Part shown: positions 16,044 to 24,158 of the stretch, one piece after another
Layout of the letters: every line of letters starts with the position of its first letter
Position numbering within the stretch: position 1 is the stretch's first letter
Origin: Vannielia litorea
GTDB taxonomy: Bacteria > Pseudomonadota > Alphaproteobacteria > Rhodobacterales > Rhodobacteraceae
Reading direction: 5' to 3'
Assembly (NCBI RefSeq): GCF_900142295.1
Contig: NZ_FSRL01000002.1
Span: forward strand, 62,001 to 126,000
Length of the DNA stretch: 64,000 bases
Notes under the pieces: model-generated
The model's database searches: none
Told to the model about the DNA's origin: nothing
Seen by the model: only the letters and a program-made list of their open reading frames with translations
Translations under genes and position numbers: made by a program

Positions 16044-17453
16044 CTAGGGCAGCAGGCGTTGCACCAGCCCGACGACCCGCTTGACCAGGGGGCTCTCGAA
16101 CAGTTTCGGAGAGAAATAGGCTCCGGCGGCGCGTTTGTTAAGTTCCTGCAGGGTCGGGTAGGGCAGAACCGTGTTCGCCAGGGTGGTCAGCTTGTGGCCA
16201 TTGGCGATGGCCGTGGCCCAGGGTGCGATCAGCTCGCCGGCCTGCGGCCCGGCGATGGAGGCCCCCACCGGGCGGCCCTTGACCACCATCAGCTTCAGCA
16301 TCCCTTCGGCCCGGATGGCGCGGCCCCGGTCGGTGTCGTCGTAGCTCAGCCGGATCACCTGCAGCGCCGCGCCGTGCGCCTCGCGGGCCTGCGCCTCGGT
16401 CTGGCCCACCTGGGCAAGCTCGGGATCGGTGTAGGTGACCCAGGGGATATGCGCGGTCCTGGCCTTGGCGGGCAGGCCGAACATGGCGGAGCGGATGACG
16501 ATGCCCGCGTGGTAGCCCGCGACATGGGTAAACTGCAGCCCCCCCGCGGCATCGCCGATGGCATAGACCCGGCGGTTGGAGGGGGAGCGCAGCGTGGCAT
16601 CCACCTTCACAGCGCGGTCGTGGTCGACCTTGGCGACGTTGAGGTTGAGCCGGTCGATGTTGACCTGCCGTCCGACGGCGACCAGCAGGTGCGAGCCGGT
16701 GACGGGCCCGGAGGGCGTGTGCACGGTGACGCCACCCTCGGCGGTGACCTTCTCGGCTGCCGTTTCTTCCCGAATCTCGATGCCCTCGGCGCGGAGCTTG
16801 CCCAGCACGAAGGCGGCGAGGTCCGGGTCGTCCTTGCCCAGGGCCTTCTGCGCCTCGATCACGGTGACCTTGCAGCCCAGCCGGGCATGGGCCTGGGCCA
16901 TCTCCAGCCCGATCGGTCCGCCGCCGATGACGATCAGATGCTCCGGGCGCTCGCGCAGGTCGAAGATGGTTTCGTTGGTGTGGTAGTCCACGCTCTCCAG
17001 CCCGTCGATCGGCGGCACGAAAGGCCGTGAGCCGGTGGCGATGACAAAGCGGCGGGCGGTGATGGTGTGCTCTCCGGCGCGCAGCTCGGTGGGGGAGATG
17101 AAGCTGCCCCAGTCGCGGATCACCTGCACGCCCAGCCCCTCGAACCGCTCCTGCGAATCATGGGGCTCGATGGCAGCGATCACCTCGGCCACGTGATCCT
17201 TGGCGCGGGCGTAGTCCACCTGAGGTACGGCGGGGGCCACGCCGAAGGGCGCACCGGTGGTCATGGCGTGGGCGTGGTGGGCGGAGGAAAGCAGCGCCTT
17301 GGAGGGCACGCAGCCGTAGTTCAGGCAGTCGCCGCCCATCTTGTGGCCCTCGACGAGCACCACCTTCGCCCCCATCTGGGCCGCGCCGGAGGCCACCGAG
17401 AGCCCGCCGGAGCCGGCGCCGATGATGCAGATGTCTGCCTTGATCGTGGACAT
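16044..17453 (-). CDS. FAD-dependent pyridine nucleotide-disulfide oxidoreductase (MerA/Lpd-like)
   Basis: A 469-residue class I flavoprotein disulfide reductase. The FAD motif IGAGSGGLSVA is at residues 11-21, the redox-active disulfide GGDCLNYGCVPSK gives Cys43 and Cys48, the NAD(P) motif VIGGGPIGLEMA is central and a second FAD motif YAIGDAAGGLQ follows. The usual catalytic His-Pro-Thr of lipoamide dehydrogenase is replaced by LPYPTLQEL, closer to the MerA pattern, but the C-terminal Cys pair of MerA is absent. The substrate is therefore unclear. ATG 17453 overlaps the stop of a TVP38-type membrane protein, a pairing also seen in other bacteria. Confidence 0.87.
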   Translation of the reverse strand: MSTIKADICIIGAGSGGLSVASGAAQMGAKVVLVEGHKMGGDCLNYGCVPSKALLSSAHHAHAMTTGAPFGVAPAVPQVDYARAKDHVAEVIAAIEPHDSQERFEGLGVQVIRDWGSFISPTELRAGEHTITARRFVIATGSRPFVPPIDGLESVDYHTNETIFDLRERPEHLIVIGGGPIGLEMAQAHARLGCKVTVIEAQKALGKDDPDLAAFVLGKLRAEGIEIREETAAEKVTAEGGVTVHTPSGPVTGSHLLVAVGRQVNIDRLNLNVAKVDHDRAVKVDATLRSPSNRRVYAIGDAAGGLQFTHVAGYHAGIVIRSAMFGLPAKARTAHIPWVTYTDPELAQVGQTEAQAREAHGAALQVIRLSYDDTDRGRAIRAEGMLKLMVVKGRPVGASIAGPQAGELIAPWATAIANGHKLTTLANTVLPYPTLQELNKRAAGAYFSPKLFESPLVKRVVGLVQRLLP

Positions 17454-18220
17454 CACAGACCTTTCTTGCCTCGGAGGGCCTTGAGAACGATGGGGAGGGC
17501 CGCCAACGCGCAGAGGCCGAGGATGGGCAGCAGGATGTGCGGCTCGAAGATGATGCCGAGGTCGGGCGTTTCGCCGCGGGCAAAGACCTCGCCCAGCCCG
17601 GCGCCGACCGAGGTGTAGACCACCGCGCCCGGGATGATGCCGAGGAAGGTGGTGATGGCGAAGCGGTGCAGCGGCACCGAAAGCAGCGCGGGCACCAGGT
17701 TGGCCACGAAGAAGGGCACCGCCGGCACCAGCCGGATCAGAAACAGCATCTCCCACTGGTTCGCGTCGATCCCGGCCTTGATCTTCTGCACCGCGCCGCC
17801 CGAACCGTCGAGCCGCTCGGAGAGCCTGTCGCCCAGCCCGAGGCGGGCCGCCTGGAAGATGCAGATCGCCCCGAGGGTGGCGGCGGTGATGTTGAAGAGC
17901 GCACCGGGGAAGGTGGCAAACAGAAATCCGCCTGTCAGCGTGGCCACGGTGGCGCCGGGCAGCGAGAAGGCGACGATCACGACATAGACGGCGATGAAGG
18001 CCAGCACGGTCAGCAGGTAGTTCTCGTCCCGGAAGGCGATGAGCGCCTCGCGGTTCTCGGCCAGGGTCCGGAAACTGAGGTAATCCCGCAGGAAGAAGGC
18101 CCCAAGCAGCGCCACGGCCAGGATCGCCAGCAGCGGCAACCGCCTGATCCAGGGGCTTTTCGCCCTGTTTTCCGTCATCTCGGCCATTCCGTCATCCCTT
18201 CGGTCCGTGGTATCAGTCAT
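17453..18220 (-). CDS. TVP38/TMEM64 (DedA/SNARE-associated) membrane protein
   Basis: A 255-residue polytopic inner-membrane protein. After a charged 25-residue leader come about five or six hydrophobic segments. The VTT/SNARE-associated core is recognisable as [23 protein letters not shown] and the [17 protein letters not shown] segment with its conserved Arg and Pro residues. Members of this superfamily are linked to lipid scrambling or small-ion transport; the function here is not known. It is coupled to the downstream disulfide oxidoreductase by a TGATG overlap. The start at ATG 18220 could also be one of two internal Met codons in the leader. Confidence 0.85.
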
Positions 18221-18378
18221 GGCAGAAGATGGGCGGGCACCCCATGCGCGGCGGCCCAGATCACGCCCGGTTGATGCCGGGTGAGCACAAGCGGGCAAAT
18301 CGGCTGCCCCGCGCAGGGTTTTGTTACAGCCTCCGGGGCGACCGGCGGGAAATGTTGCAAGATTCCGGTACGGGTCGA

Positions 18379-18407
18379 TTGACAGCCTCCCGAGCGGTCC
18401 CTATTGA
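18379..18407 (+). promoter_or_regulatory. probable sigma-70 promoter of rpmH
   Basis: TTGACA at 18379-18384 is a perfect -35 hexamer; 17 bases later TATTGA (18402-18407) serves as a moderate -10. The start point would be near 18414, leaving a leader of about 70 nt before rpmH. Confidence 0.6.
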
Positions 18408-18486
18408 GCGGGCTTCGAACACCCGAGCCCCCTGCGATTCCGCGGGGCGGCCACCGACCGAGACAGTCCGAGACGGAGACAGCGCG

Positions 18487-18621
18487 ATGAAACGCACGTT
18501 CCAGCCTTCCAACCTCGTCCGCAAGCGGCGTCATGGATTCCGTGCGCGCATGGCCACCAAGGCCGGCCGCAAGATCCTCAACGCCCGCCGCGCCCGCGGC
18601 CGGAAGAGTCTGAGCGCCTGA
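18487..18621 (+). CDS. rpmH: 50S ribosomal protein L34
   Basis: A 44-residue, strongly basic protein identical in plan to L34: [20 protein letters not shown], then [20 protein letters not shown] and SLSA. It belongs to the large ribosomal subunit. In most bacteria rpmH is followed by rnpA, yidD and yidC; here rnpA and yidD follow, but yidC is about 8.3 kb away. Confidence 0.98.
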
Positions 18622-18638
18622 GGCGTCGCGGGGCAGGG

Positions 18639-19034
18639 ATGCCCGGCGTGATGGCAAAGGTTGATGAAACCGCCGGGGGCGAGGGCCCTGCGGCGGTTTT
18701 CGCTTGTCTCGAGGTGATGAAGAAGCGCGCCGATTTCCTGGCCTGCGCCCGTGCGCGGCGTCAGCATACGCCGGGGTTCGTGGTGCAGGGGCGCAAGCGG
18801 GGCGAGGGCGAGGCCCTGCGCGTGGGCTTCACCTGCTCCAAGAAGGTGGGCAACGCCGTGGCGCGCAACCGGGCCAAGCGGCGGCTTCGCGAGATCGCGC
18901 GGGCGGTGCTGCCGGGTGCCGGCAAGCCAGGCTGGGACTACGTGCTGATCGGCCGCGAGGCCGAGACGGCGCGCCGGGATTTCGCCCTGATGCAAGACGA
19001 GTTGCGGGCGGCGCTGGACAAGCTGCATGGATAG
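18639..19034 (+). CDS. rnpA: ribonuclease P protein component
   Basis: Up to 131 residues. The protein subunit of RNase P is recognised by KKRADFLACARARRQ near the N-terminus, the central VGFTCSKKVGNAVARNRAKRR (RNR motif region, residues about 65-85) and YVLIGREAE near the end. It binds the catalytic RNA and helps mature tRNA 5' ends. The start is uncertain: ATG 18639, ATG 18651 or ATG 18717. I favour an upstream start because the Met at 18717 falls inside the conserved hydrophobic segment CLEVMKKRADF. The gene directly follows rpmH, the usual order. Confidence 0.93.
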   Translation: MPGVMAKVDETAGGEGPAAVFACLEVMKKRADFLACARARRQHTPGFVVQGRKRGEGEALRVGFTCSKKVGNAVARNRAKRRLREIARAVLPGAGKPGWDYVLIGREAETARRDFALMQDELRAALDKLHG

Positions 19035-19109
19035 GCCGGGCAGGATTTTCAGGGGCCCATGGCCCCTCATCGCCCCCGCAAGGACGCCTCGAAGGGCGGG
19101 CTCGCGGCC

Positions 19110-19331
19110 ATGACCCTGCTGGCCCGCCTCCTCGCCCTGCCGGTCAGGGCCTACCGGCTGCTCTTTTCGCCTTGGGTCGGGCACAGCTGCCGCTACCATC
19201 CGACCTGCTCGGCCTATGCGCTGGAGGCGCTTGAAAAGCACGGCGGCCTGAAGGGCGGATGGCTCGCGCTGCGGCGCATCCTGCGCTGCAATCCCTGGGG
19301 CGGCTCTGGCATCGACAACGTCCCCGATTGA
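19110..19331 (+). CDS. yidD: membrane protein insertion efficiency factor YidD
   Basis: A 73-residue protein of the YidD family: an amphipathic start (LLARLLALPVRAYRLLFSP), GHSCRYHPTCSAYALEAL with the conserved Cys residues, KGGWLALRRILRCNPWGGSG at the C-terminus. It peripherally assists YidC/Sec insertion of membrane proteins. ATG 19110 is chosen because the family N-terminus normally begins just before the LARLL helix; ATG 19059 would add 17 residues. It would normally be followed by yidC, which is displaced to 27652. Confidence 0.93.
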   Translation: MTLLARLLALPVRAYRLLFSPWVGHSCRYHPTCSAYALEALEKHGGLKGGWLALRRILRCNPWGGSGIDNVPD

Positions 19332-19386
19332 CCCGCCGCGCCGGCTGCGGCGATGCTGGCGGCATTGCCAGACCGGAGATTTTCTC

Positions 19387-19866
19387 ATGACCCGCCGATT
19401 CCTTCTCGCCTTTCTCGCCCTCGTGGCCCTGGCCTTGCCCGCCGCCGCCGAAACCCAATACGTGCAAGACACCAACGACGGCTACCTCAACCTGCGCCGC
19501 GGACCCGGCACGCAATACGGCATCGTGATGCGGCTCACCGCCGGGACCGAGGTGCAGGGCCTTGCCGGCAACCGCGCCTGGCGTCAGGTCGCCCTGCCCG
19601 ACGGCACGGTGGGTTGGGTGCATGGCGGCTACATCGACCTCAACTACTTTCCGACCCGCCGCTACGACTTTACCGTGCGGCGCACCAATGACGGCTATCT
19701 CAACCTGCGCCGCGGGCCGAACACGAGCTTCGGCATCATCCGCAGGCTGCATGCCGGCCAGATGCTGTTCTGGGATGGCGGGCGCTCGGGCGACTGGGCG
19801 CAACTGCGCCTGCCCGACGGCACCACCGGCTGGGCCAGCCTGAAATACCTGATGGCGGTGAACTGA
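19387..19866 (+). CDS. secreted protein with two bacterial SH3 domains
   Basis: A 159-residue exported protein. A signal peptide (about 1-21, ending PAAAE) is followed by two SH3b repeats, each with the signature NDGYLNLRRGPGT or NDGYLNLRRGPNT, a VGWVHGGYI or TGWASLKYL ending and a conserved Leu-Pro-Asp-Gly turn. Bacterial SH3 domains commonly bind peptidoglycan peptides, so a periplasmic cell-wall role is likely. There is no catalytic domain. It is the first of the accessory genes separating yidD from yidC. Confidence 0.85.
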   Translation: MTRRFLLAFLALVALALPAAAETQYVQDTNDGYLNLRRGPGTQYGIVMRLTAGTEVQGLAGNRAWRQVALPDGTVGWVHGGYIDLNYFPTRRYDFTVRRTNDGYLNLRRGPNTSFGIIRRLHAGQMLFWDGGRSGDWAQLRLPDGTTGWASLKYLMAVN

Positions 19867-19954
19867 GGGCCGAAACGCGCCGCGGGGTGTCGCCTTTCGG
19901 CAAGCCCGCCCCCGCCCCGGGCCTAGCCTGACAGGCAGGACAGGGGAGGACGCC

Positions 19955-21100
19955 ATGCCCGACGATCACGCCACCGAGCTTGCCGCCGTGCTGCGCCCGA
20001 TCGGGCAGGCCAGGGGCTTGCCCAATGCGCATTACACCGATCCCGCGACCTTTCAGGCCGAACGCGACGCGCTGCTCTGGGGCGGCTGGGCCGGGATCGG
20101 GGTGGCGGCGGATGTGCCCGAGCCGGGCGATGCTGTGCCGCTCGAGTTTCTCGGTCTGCCGCTTCTGATGCTGCGGGGCCGCGACGGTGTGCTCCGGGTG
20201 TTTCGCAACACTTGCCGCCACCGGGGCATGATTCTGGTCGACGCGCCGCGCAGGATCGAGGGCGCGATCCGCTGCCCCTATCACTCCTGGTGTTATGCCC
20301 ATGACGGCCGCCTGCTGGCCACGCCCCATGTGGGCGGGCCGGGGATGAACCGGGCCGACGGCATCGTGAATGACGATCTCGGCCTGGTCGAGGTGGCCTC
20401 CCACGTCTGGCGCGACGTGGTGTTCGTCGATGTGTCCGGTGCGACCGCCCCGTTCGAACAGGTCCATGCCGAGCTGCTGGCCCGCTGGGAGGCGGTGGAT
20501 GCGCCGCTGGTCCACGGCGGAGACGACAGCCGCTTCGTGCTGGAGGTGGCCTGCAACTGGAAGCTTGCGGTCGAGAACTTCTGCGAGAGCTACCACCTGC
20601 CCTGGGTCCACCCCGGGCTCAACAGCTACTCGCGGCTGGAGGATCACTACCACATCGAGGCCAAGGGCTTCTCGGGGCAGGGCAGCACGCTCTACCGGCG
20701 CATACGGGGTGAGGGCGGCGAGACCTTCCCCGATTTCGCGGGCTGGCCGGAGAGTTGGGAGGAGGGGGCAGAGTATATCTCGGTCTTTCCCAACGTGCTG
20801 ATGGGCGCCCAGCGCGACCATGCCTTTGCCATCGTGCTGGAGCCCACCGGCATCGGCACGACGCGGGAGCATGTTCACCTCTACTATCCCGCCGCCGAGA
20901 CCGACGCGGGGCTCCGGGCGAAGAATTGCGCGCAGTGGCGCGAGGTTTTCGAGGAAGATGTCTTCGTGGTCGAGGGGATGCAGCGCGGGAGGGTCGGGCC
21001 GGGCTTCGACGGCGGGCGATTCTCTCCGGCGATGGACGGGCCGACGCACAGGTTTCATCAATGGGTGGCTGCCAGGCTGACGGGGCGGATGAGCCGGTGA
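19955..21100 (+). CDS. Rieske-type ring-hydroxylating oxygenase alpha subunit
   Basis: A 381-residue Rieske non-heme iron oxygenase. The 2Fe-2S ligands are Cys87-x-His89 (NTCRHRG) and Cys107-x2-His110 (RCPYHSWCY). The mononuclear iron site is recognisable in NFCESYHLPWVHPGL with His214 and His219. Length and the single-cistron setting resemble the GbcA/CntA-like and choline/betaine or stachydrine demethylase group, but the substrate cannot be read. No ferredoxin reductase is adjacent, so reducing power must come from elsewhere. Its stop codon overlaps the GTG of a 66-residue gene. Confidence 0.88.
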   Translation: MPDDHATELAAVLRPIGQARGLPNAHYTDPATFQAERDALLWGGWAGIGVAADVPEPGDAVPLEFLGLPLLMLRGRDGVLRVFRNTCRHRGMILVDAPRRIEGAIRCPYHSWCYAHDGRLLATPHVGGPGMNRADGIVNDDLGLVEVASHVWRDVVFVDVSGATAPFEQVHAELLARWEAVDAPLVHGGDDSRFVLEVACNWKLAVENFCESYHLPWVHPGLNSYSRLEDHYHIEAKGFSGQGSTLYRRIRGEGGETFPDFAGWPESWEEGAEYISVFPNVLMGAQRDHAFAIVLEPTGIGTTREHVHLYYPAAETDAGLRAKNCAQWREVFEEDVFVVEGMQRGRVGPGFDGGRFSPAMDGPTHRFHQWVAARLTGRMSR

Positions 21101-21297
21101 ACCTCGACGCCCGGCTGCTGGCGGCCCATGCGGCGGGCGACGGGGTGGCGCTGGCGCGGCTCTACGCCGAGGCCGCGCGGGCAGGCGGTCCGGGGGCCGG
21201 GTTCTATCTGACACAGGCCTGGATCTTTGCCCTGGAAGCCGGGCTGCCCGAGGCCGCGGAGATCGGCGAAACCCTGCGCGAATCCGGCCTTACGTAG
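21097..21297 (+). CDS. small helical protein coupled to the Rieske oxygenase
   Basis: A 66-residue protein starting at GTG 21097, overlapping the Rieske stop (GTGA). It is Ala- and Leu-rich, with two or three amphipathic helices: LDARLLAAHAAGDGVALARL, then FYLTQAWIFALEAGLPEAAE and a short tail. The spacing of small residues resembles one Sel1/TPR-like hairpin. There is no signal peptide. It may be an accessory or stability factor for the oxygenase; the function is unknown. Codon use and coupling support a real gene. Confidence 0.6.
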   Translation: MNLDARLLAAHAAGDGVALARLYAEAARAGGPGAGFYLTQAWIFALEAGLPEAAEIGETLRESGLT

Positions 21298-21441
21298 GGG
21301 CAACGGAAGGCTCCGCTTGCAACTGTCGCGGGAGCGCCTTACTTGCCGGAGAGAGGCTGGCATTGATGGCCTCGATCCTGATTATCGCGTGTTTCCGGCC
21401 AATTACGGGCTCGGAGAGGTTCATCTCCCATTGGGGGCGAA

Positions 21442-21870
21442 ATGACTTTGCCAGACATCCGGCCGCCAGAGGGCTGGTCCGACAAATCCATGAAAATCTA
21501 CACCGCAGCCACCCCCGGCCAAGCCGGCATGGCGGCCAACGTGGTGTTCAGCCAGGAGCCGCAGGTCGACGGTGCGACGGTGGAGGCGCGGCTGGCCGAC
21601 TTTTCGGCTGCGCGCCATGCCGAGATGCAGCAGGCCCTGCCCAGCCCGCTTTTTCACGTGGTGCGCCAGACGGTGATCGAGGGCCATCCGGCCCGCGAGT
21701 TCATCGTGTCGTGGCAGAACGGCCCGTTGCGGGTGACGCAATGGATCGTGCTGCTCGAGGGGCGCGACGGGATGGTGGTAAACGGCACCGCGACGGCGAC
21801 GGAGAAGGAGTTCAACGACGCCCGCGAGGTGTTCGAGGAGCTCTTCGCCCAGGCCGCGCGCCAGCTCTGA
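21442..21870 (+). CDS. DUF1795/DcrB-type Eag-like chaperone of a T6SS effector
   Basis: A 142-residue soluble protein with the DUF1795 (DcrB-related) pattern: a strand-rich N-terminus ending in MAANVVFSQEP, a helix (EARLADFSAARHAEMQQAL), then VIEGHPAREFIVSW and a C-terminal TATEKEFNDAREVFEELF. Known Eag chaperones of type VI secretion have this fold and shield the transmembrane segments of prePAAR effectors. It lies ten bases before exactly such a protein, so an Eag role is strongly suggested by context. GGGGG before ATG 21442 serves as ribosome binding site. Confidence 0.8.
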   Translation: MTLPDIRPPEGWSDKSMKIYTAATPGQAGMAANVVFSQEPQVDGATVEARLADFSAARHAEMQQALPSPLFHVVRQTVIEGHPAREFIVSWQNGPLRVTQWIVLLEGRDGMVVNGTATATEKEFNDAREVFEELFAQAARQL

Positions 21871-21880
21871 GGACGGGCCG

Positions 21881-23140
21881 GTGAGCGAGAAGCCTGCGGC
21901 GCGGCTGGGAGACCCGGTTGCCCACACCATGGCCCTGCCCGGCGCGCTGATCGGGCTCGGCATCGGGCTGCTCGCGGGCGCCGCGATCATCGCCACCGGC
22001 GGGCTTGGCGCCATCGCCATTGGCGGCGCGCTTGCGGTGGCGGGTGGCTCGGGCCTGGCCGGGCAGTATATCGGCGAATCCAAGATGGGGCCGGCAACCG
22101 GGGCCATCGCCATGGGCTCGCCCAACGTGCTGATCAACATGCGCCCGGCCTCGGCCACCGTGCTGGGCCTCGCCAGCTGCTCGATGGAGGGCGGTATCCC
22201 CCAGGCCCAGGCGACCGGCGCGGAGACCGTGCTGATCAACATGATGCCGGCAGGCCGGGTCGACGAGAAGATCGTGTGCTCCGCGCTGATCACCGCCGGC
22301 TCGCCCAACGTGATGATCGGCGGCCCCTCGGTGCAGGTTCTGCCGATGAAGCCCGAGGTGCCGGTGTGGCTCTCGACCGGGATGAAGGTCATGGCCATCG
22401 GCGGCCTGCTCATCGCAACTGGCGGCTCGATCGCCGCCTACGGCCTCGGGCCTACCCTGGCCTATACCGCGCTCGGCTTCGGGGGTGGCCACCTTGGTGC
22501 CCTGGGTGGCCGTGCCCTGGGCGAGCACCTTGGGCTCGGCGAGACCTGGACTCGCACCTTCGAGGTGCTGGGCGGCTTTGCCGGCGGCGCGGCGGCGGTG
22601 CGCGGCGGCCAATGGTTCAACCGCAACTACCAGGTGCGGGTCGATCCCAACCGGCTCGGCATGAACGGCGGCAACCTGCGAATCACGCCACGTCCGGGCG
22701 CGAACTTCCAGAAGCCCACCACCGGGGCCTGGCGCAACGCGCCCAACACCCGCAAGTGGCTCGACCGCGGCGGCACCATTCATCAAAACCGCGACGGATC
22801 GGTGACCTACACCAACCGCCAGGGCCAGGCGGTGACCTACGACAACCGCGGCTATCCCGACTTTTCGCCGCATCGGGTCGACAGCACCACCCTGCCGGGC
22901 GGCTTCCAGAGCCGGAGCGCCGACTTTCGGGCCGCCAACAACCAGACGGGGAGGGGGCAGTACGGCGACCGCTCGCCGCCGGGGCAGACATGGCATCACC
23001 ACGAGGATGGTGTCACCATGGAGCTGCTGCCGCGGGCGCTGCACCGGCAGTTCACCCATGCGGGCGGCATATCGAACACCCACGGCACGCTGGCCAACGG
23101 GGGCGCCAGTGGCGGCGGCGGAAGCGGCGGAGGGCCCTGA
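21881..23140 (+). CDS. prePAAR T6SS effector with WHH-type nuclease toxin domain
   Basis: A 419-residue polymorphic toxin. Residues 6-15 (AARLGDPVAH) match the prePAAR motif AARxxDxxxH. A Gly/Ala-rich hydrophobic region (about 17-62), a PAAR-like body (about 65-155, two similar PNVLINMRP/PNVMIGGPS-type turns), a second hydrophobic region (about 162-242) and a linker follow. The C-terminus carries GQTWHHHEDGVTMELLP (Trp371-His-His) as in WHH nucleases of the HNH/Endo VII superfamily, and ends in a Gly-rich tail. Two hydrophobic regions resemble class II prePAAR effectors. It would cap the VgrG spike and deliver a DNase into rival cells. The start is GTG 21881. Confidence 0.82.
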   Translation: MSEKPAARLGDPVAHTMALPGALIGLGIGLLAGAAIIATGGLGAIAIGGALAVAGGSGLAGQYIGESKMGPATGAIAMGSPNVLINMRPASATVLGLASCSMEGGIPQAQATGAETVLINMMPAGRVDEKIVCSALITAGSPNVMIGGPSVQVLPMKPEVPVWLSTGMKVMAIGGLLIATGGSIAAYGLGPTLAYTALGFGGGHLGALGGRALGEHLGLGETWTRTFEVLGGFAGGAAAVRGGQWFNRNYQVRVDPNRLGMNGGNLRITPRPGANFQKPTTGAWRNAPNTRKWLDRGGTIHQNRDGSVTYTNRQGQAVTYDNRGYPDFSPHRVDSTTLPGGFQSRSADFRAANNQTGRGQYGDRSPPGQTWHHHEDGVTMELLPRALHRQFTHAGGISNTHGTLANGGASGGGGSGGGP

Positions 23141-23143
23141 TCT

Positions 23144-23620
23144 ATGGACTACGGCGAATATTTCTCCGAGGCCGCGCCACCCCTGAGCATCGACGCCCGC
23201 GAGGCCGCCTGGTTGGCGCTGGGGGTGCAGGTGCCCGAACCGCTGGTGATGCTCTACGCCAGCGTCAACGGCGGGCTGACCCGCGCCTCGGTGCTGCCGT
23301 TGCCTGGCGGAAACGACACGGTGGTGAACACCGTCTTCGCGCTCGGCGGCAATGCGCCCTACCCGCTGCTGGCCGACGAGACCGCCGAGCTGGCAGAGGT
23401 GGGCATGTTGCCCGAAGCGGCACTGGCCTTCGCCGATGATCCGGGCGGCAACATCTTTGCCATCGCCCTCGATCCGGAAGACTTCGGCAGGGTTTTCTTC
23501 ATCGACCACGAGGTTTGGGTTGAAGACCCCGCCGAAACCCTGAGAGAAAGCGCCAATGCCACGCTTGTCGCCAAGGACCTGCTGTCCTTCTTCGAGAGCC
23601 TGAGGGAGGCCCTTCATTGA
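23144..23620 (+). CDS. SMI1/KNR4 (SUKH) family immunity protein
   Basis: A 158-residue acidic protein with the SUKH layout: an N-terminal helix with AREAAWLALGVQVPEPLVML, then YASVNGGLTRAS (the conserved Asn-Gly-Gly turn of the family), FADDPGGNIFAIALDPEDFGRVFF in the middle and a C-terminal helix (FFESLREAL). SUKH proteins are the commonest immunity proteins to nuclease polymorphic toxins. It starts three bases after the effector stop and overlaps the next gene, so it is the likely antidote to the WHH nuclease. Confidence 0.85.
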   Translation: MDYGEYFSEAAPPLSIDAREAAWLALGVQVPEPLVMLYASVNGGLTRASVLPLPGGNDTVVNTVFALGGNAPYPLLADETAELAEVGMLPEAALAFADDPGGNIFAIALDPEDFGRVFFIDHEVWVEDPAETLRESANATLVAKDLLSFFESLREALH

Positions 23621-24009
23621 CCCGAATAGAGACTGTCGTCGAGGCCTGCCAGCAGCTCCTGCCAAACGACCGGCTGGACGAGTTCCTGGCCCTGGTGGGC
23701 GAGCTGACCCCGGTGGAAGAGGAGAAGGAGGGCGCGATCACCTATCTCTTCCTGCCCGAGGTTTCCGTGCTGCTGACGCCCAGGGGCGACGGCACGCTCA
23801 AGTCGGTGACCTACGAAGAGGGCTTTCCCGGCGAAATCAACGGCATCCGCATCGGCATGACCGGAGACGAGGTGGAGGCAAAACTCGGCCCGGTGGACCG
23901 GCTCTGGCCGATGCCCCACCCGGACTACGTGCTGATCTGGGATTCGCCGCATTTCTTCCGGGTCGATCTCGACCGGGAGACGGAGCAGGTGAAGAAGATG
24001 TATCGCTGA
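23617..24009 (+). CDS. hypothetical protein, second immunity candidate
   Basis: A 130-residue acidic protein that I do not recognise. It starts at TTG 23617, overlapping the SUKH stop (TTGA). The N-terminal helix is followed by strands (GAITYLFLPEVSVLLTPRGD), then GEINGIRIGMTGDEVEAKLG, a short motif common in SmpA/BamE-like folds where the protein measures a beta hairpin, and PDYVLIWDSPHFFRVDLD. No signal peptide. Its position at the end of an effector operon suggests a second immunity protein or an immunity relic of a replaced toxin. That is inference from context. Confidence 0.65.
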   Translation: MTRIETVVEACQQLLPNDRLDEFLALVGELTPVEEEKEGAITYLFLPEVSVLLTPRGDGTLKSVTYEEGFPGEINGIRIGMTGDEVEAKLGPVDRLWPMPHPDYVLIWDSPHFFRVDLDRETEQVKKMYR

Positions 24010-24038
24010 CCGTCGCACCCGATGCGGGAGGCCATGAA

Positions 24039-24073
24039 AAAGGCCCCTGCCGGGAGGGAGCAGGGGCCTTCTG
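24039..24073. terminator. bidirectional intrinsic terminator between convergent genes
   Basis: AAGGCCCCTGC (24040-24050) and GCAGGGGCCTT (24060-24070) form a perfect 11-bp stem with a 9-base loop. On the minus strand the stem runs into TTTTTC, a good U-run for the secreted-protein gene; on the plus strand it lies 31 bases after the last gene of the effector module. Confidence 0.85.
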
Positions 24074-24158
24074 ACCTTCGAGGGATCAAGGTCTGGCGCC
24101 GCGAGGTTCAGGCGCGGTCGCCTATCCAACGCACCAGGCGTCGATTTGGTTCAACCGA

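Noticed and set aside
24040..24070. The hairpin after the immunity genes as a possible small RNA.
   Set aside because: A perfect stem followed by a U-run between convergent genes is fully explained as a terminator.
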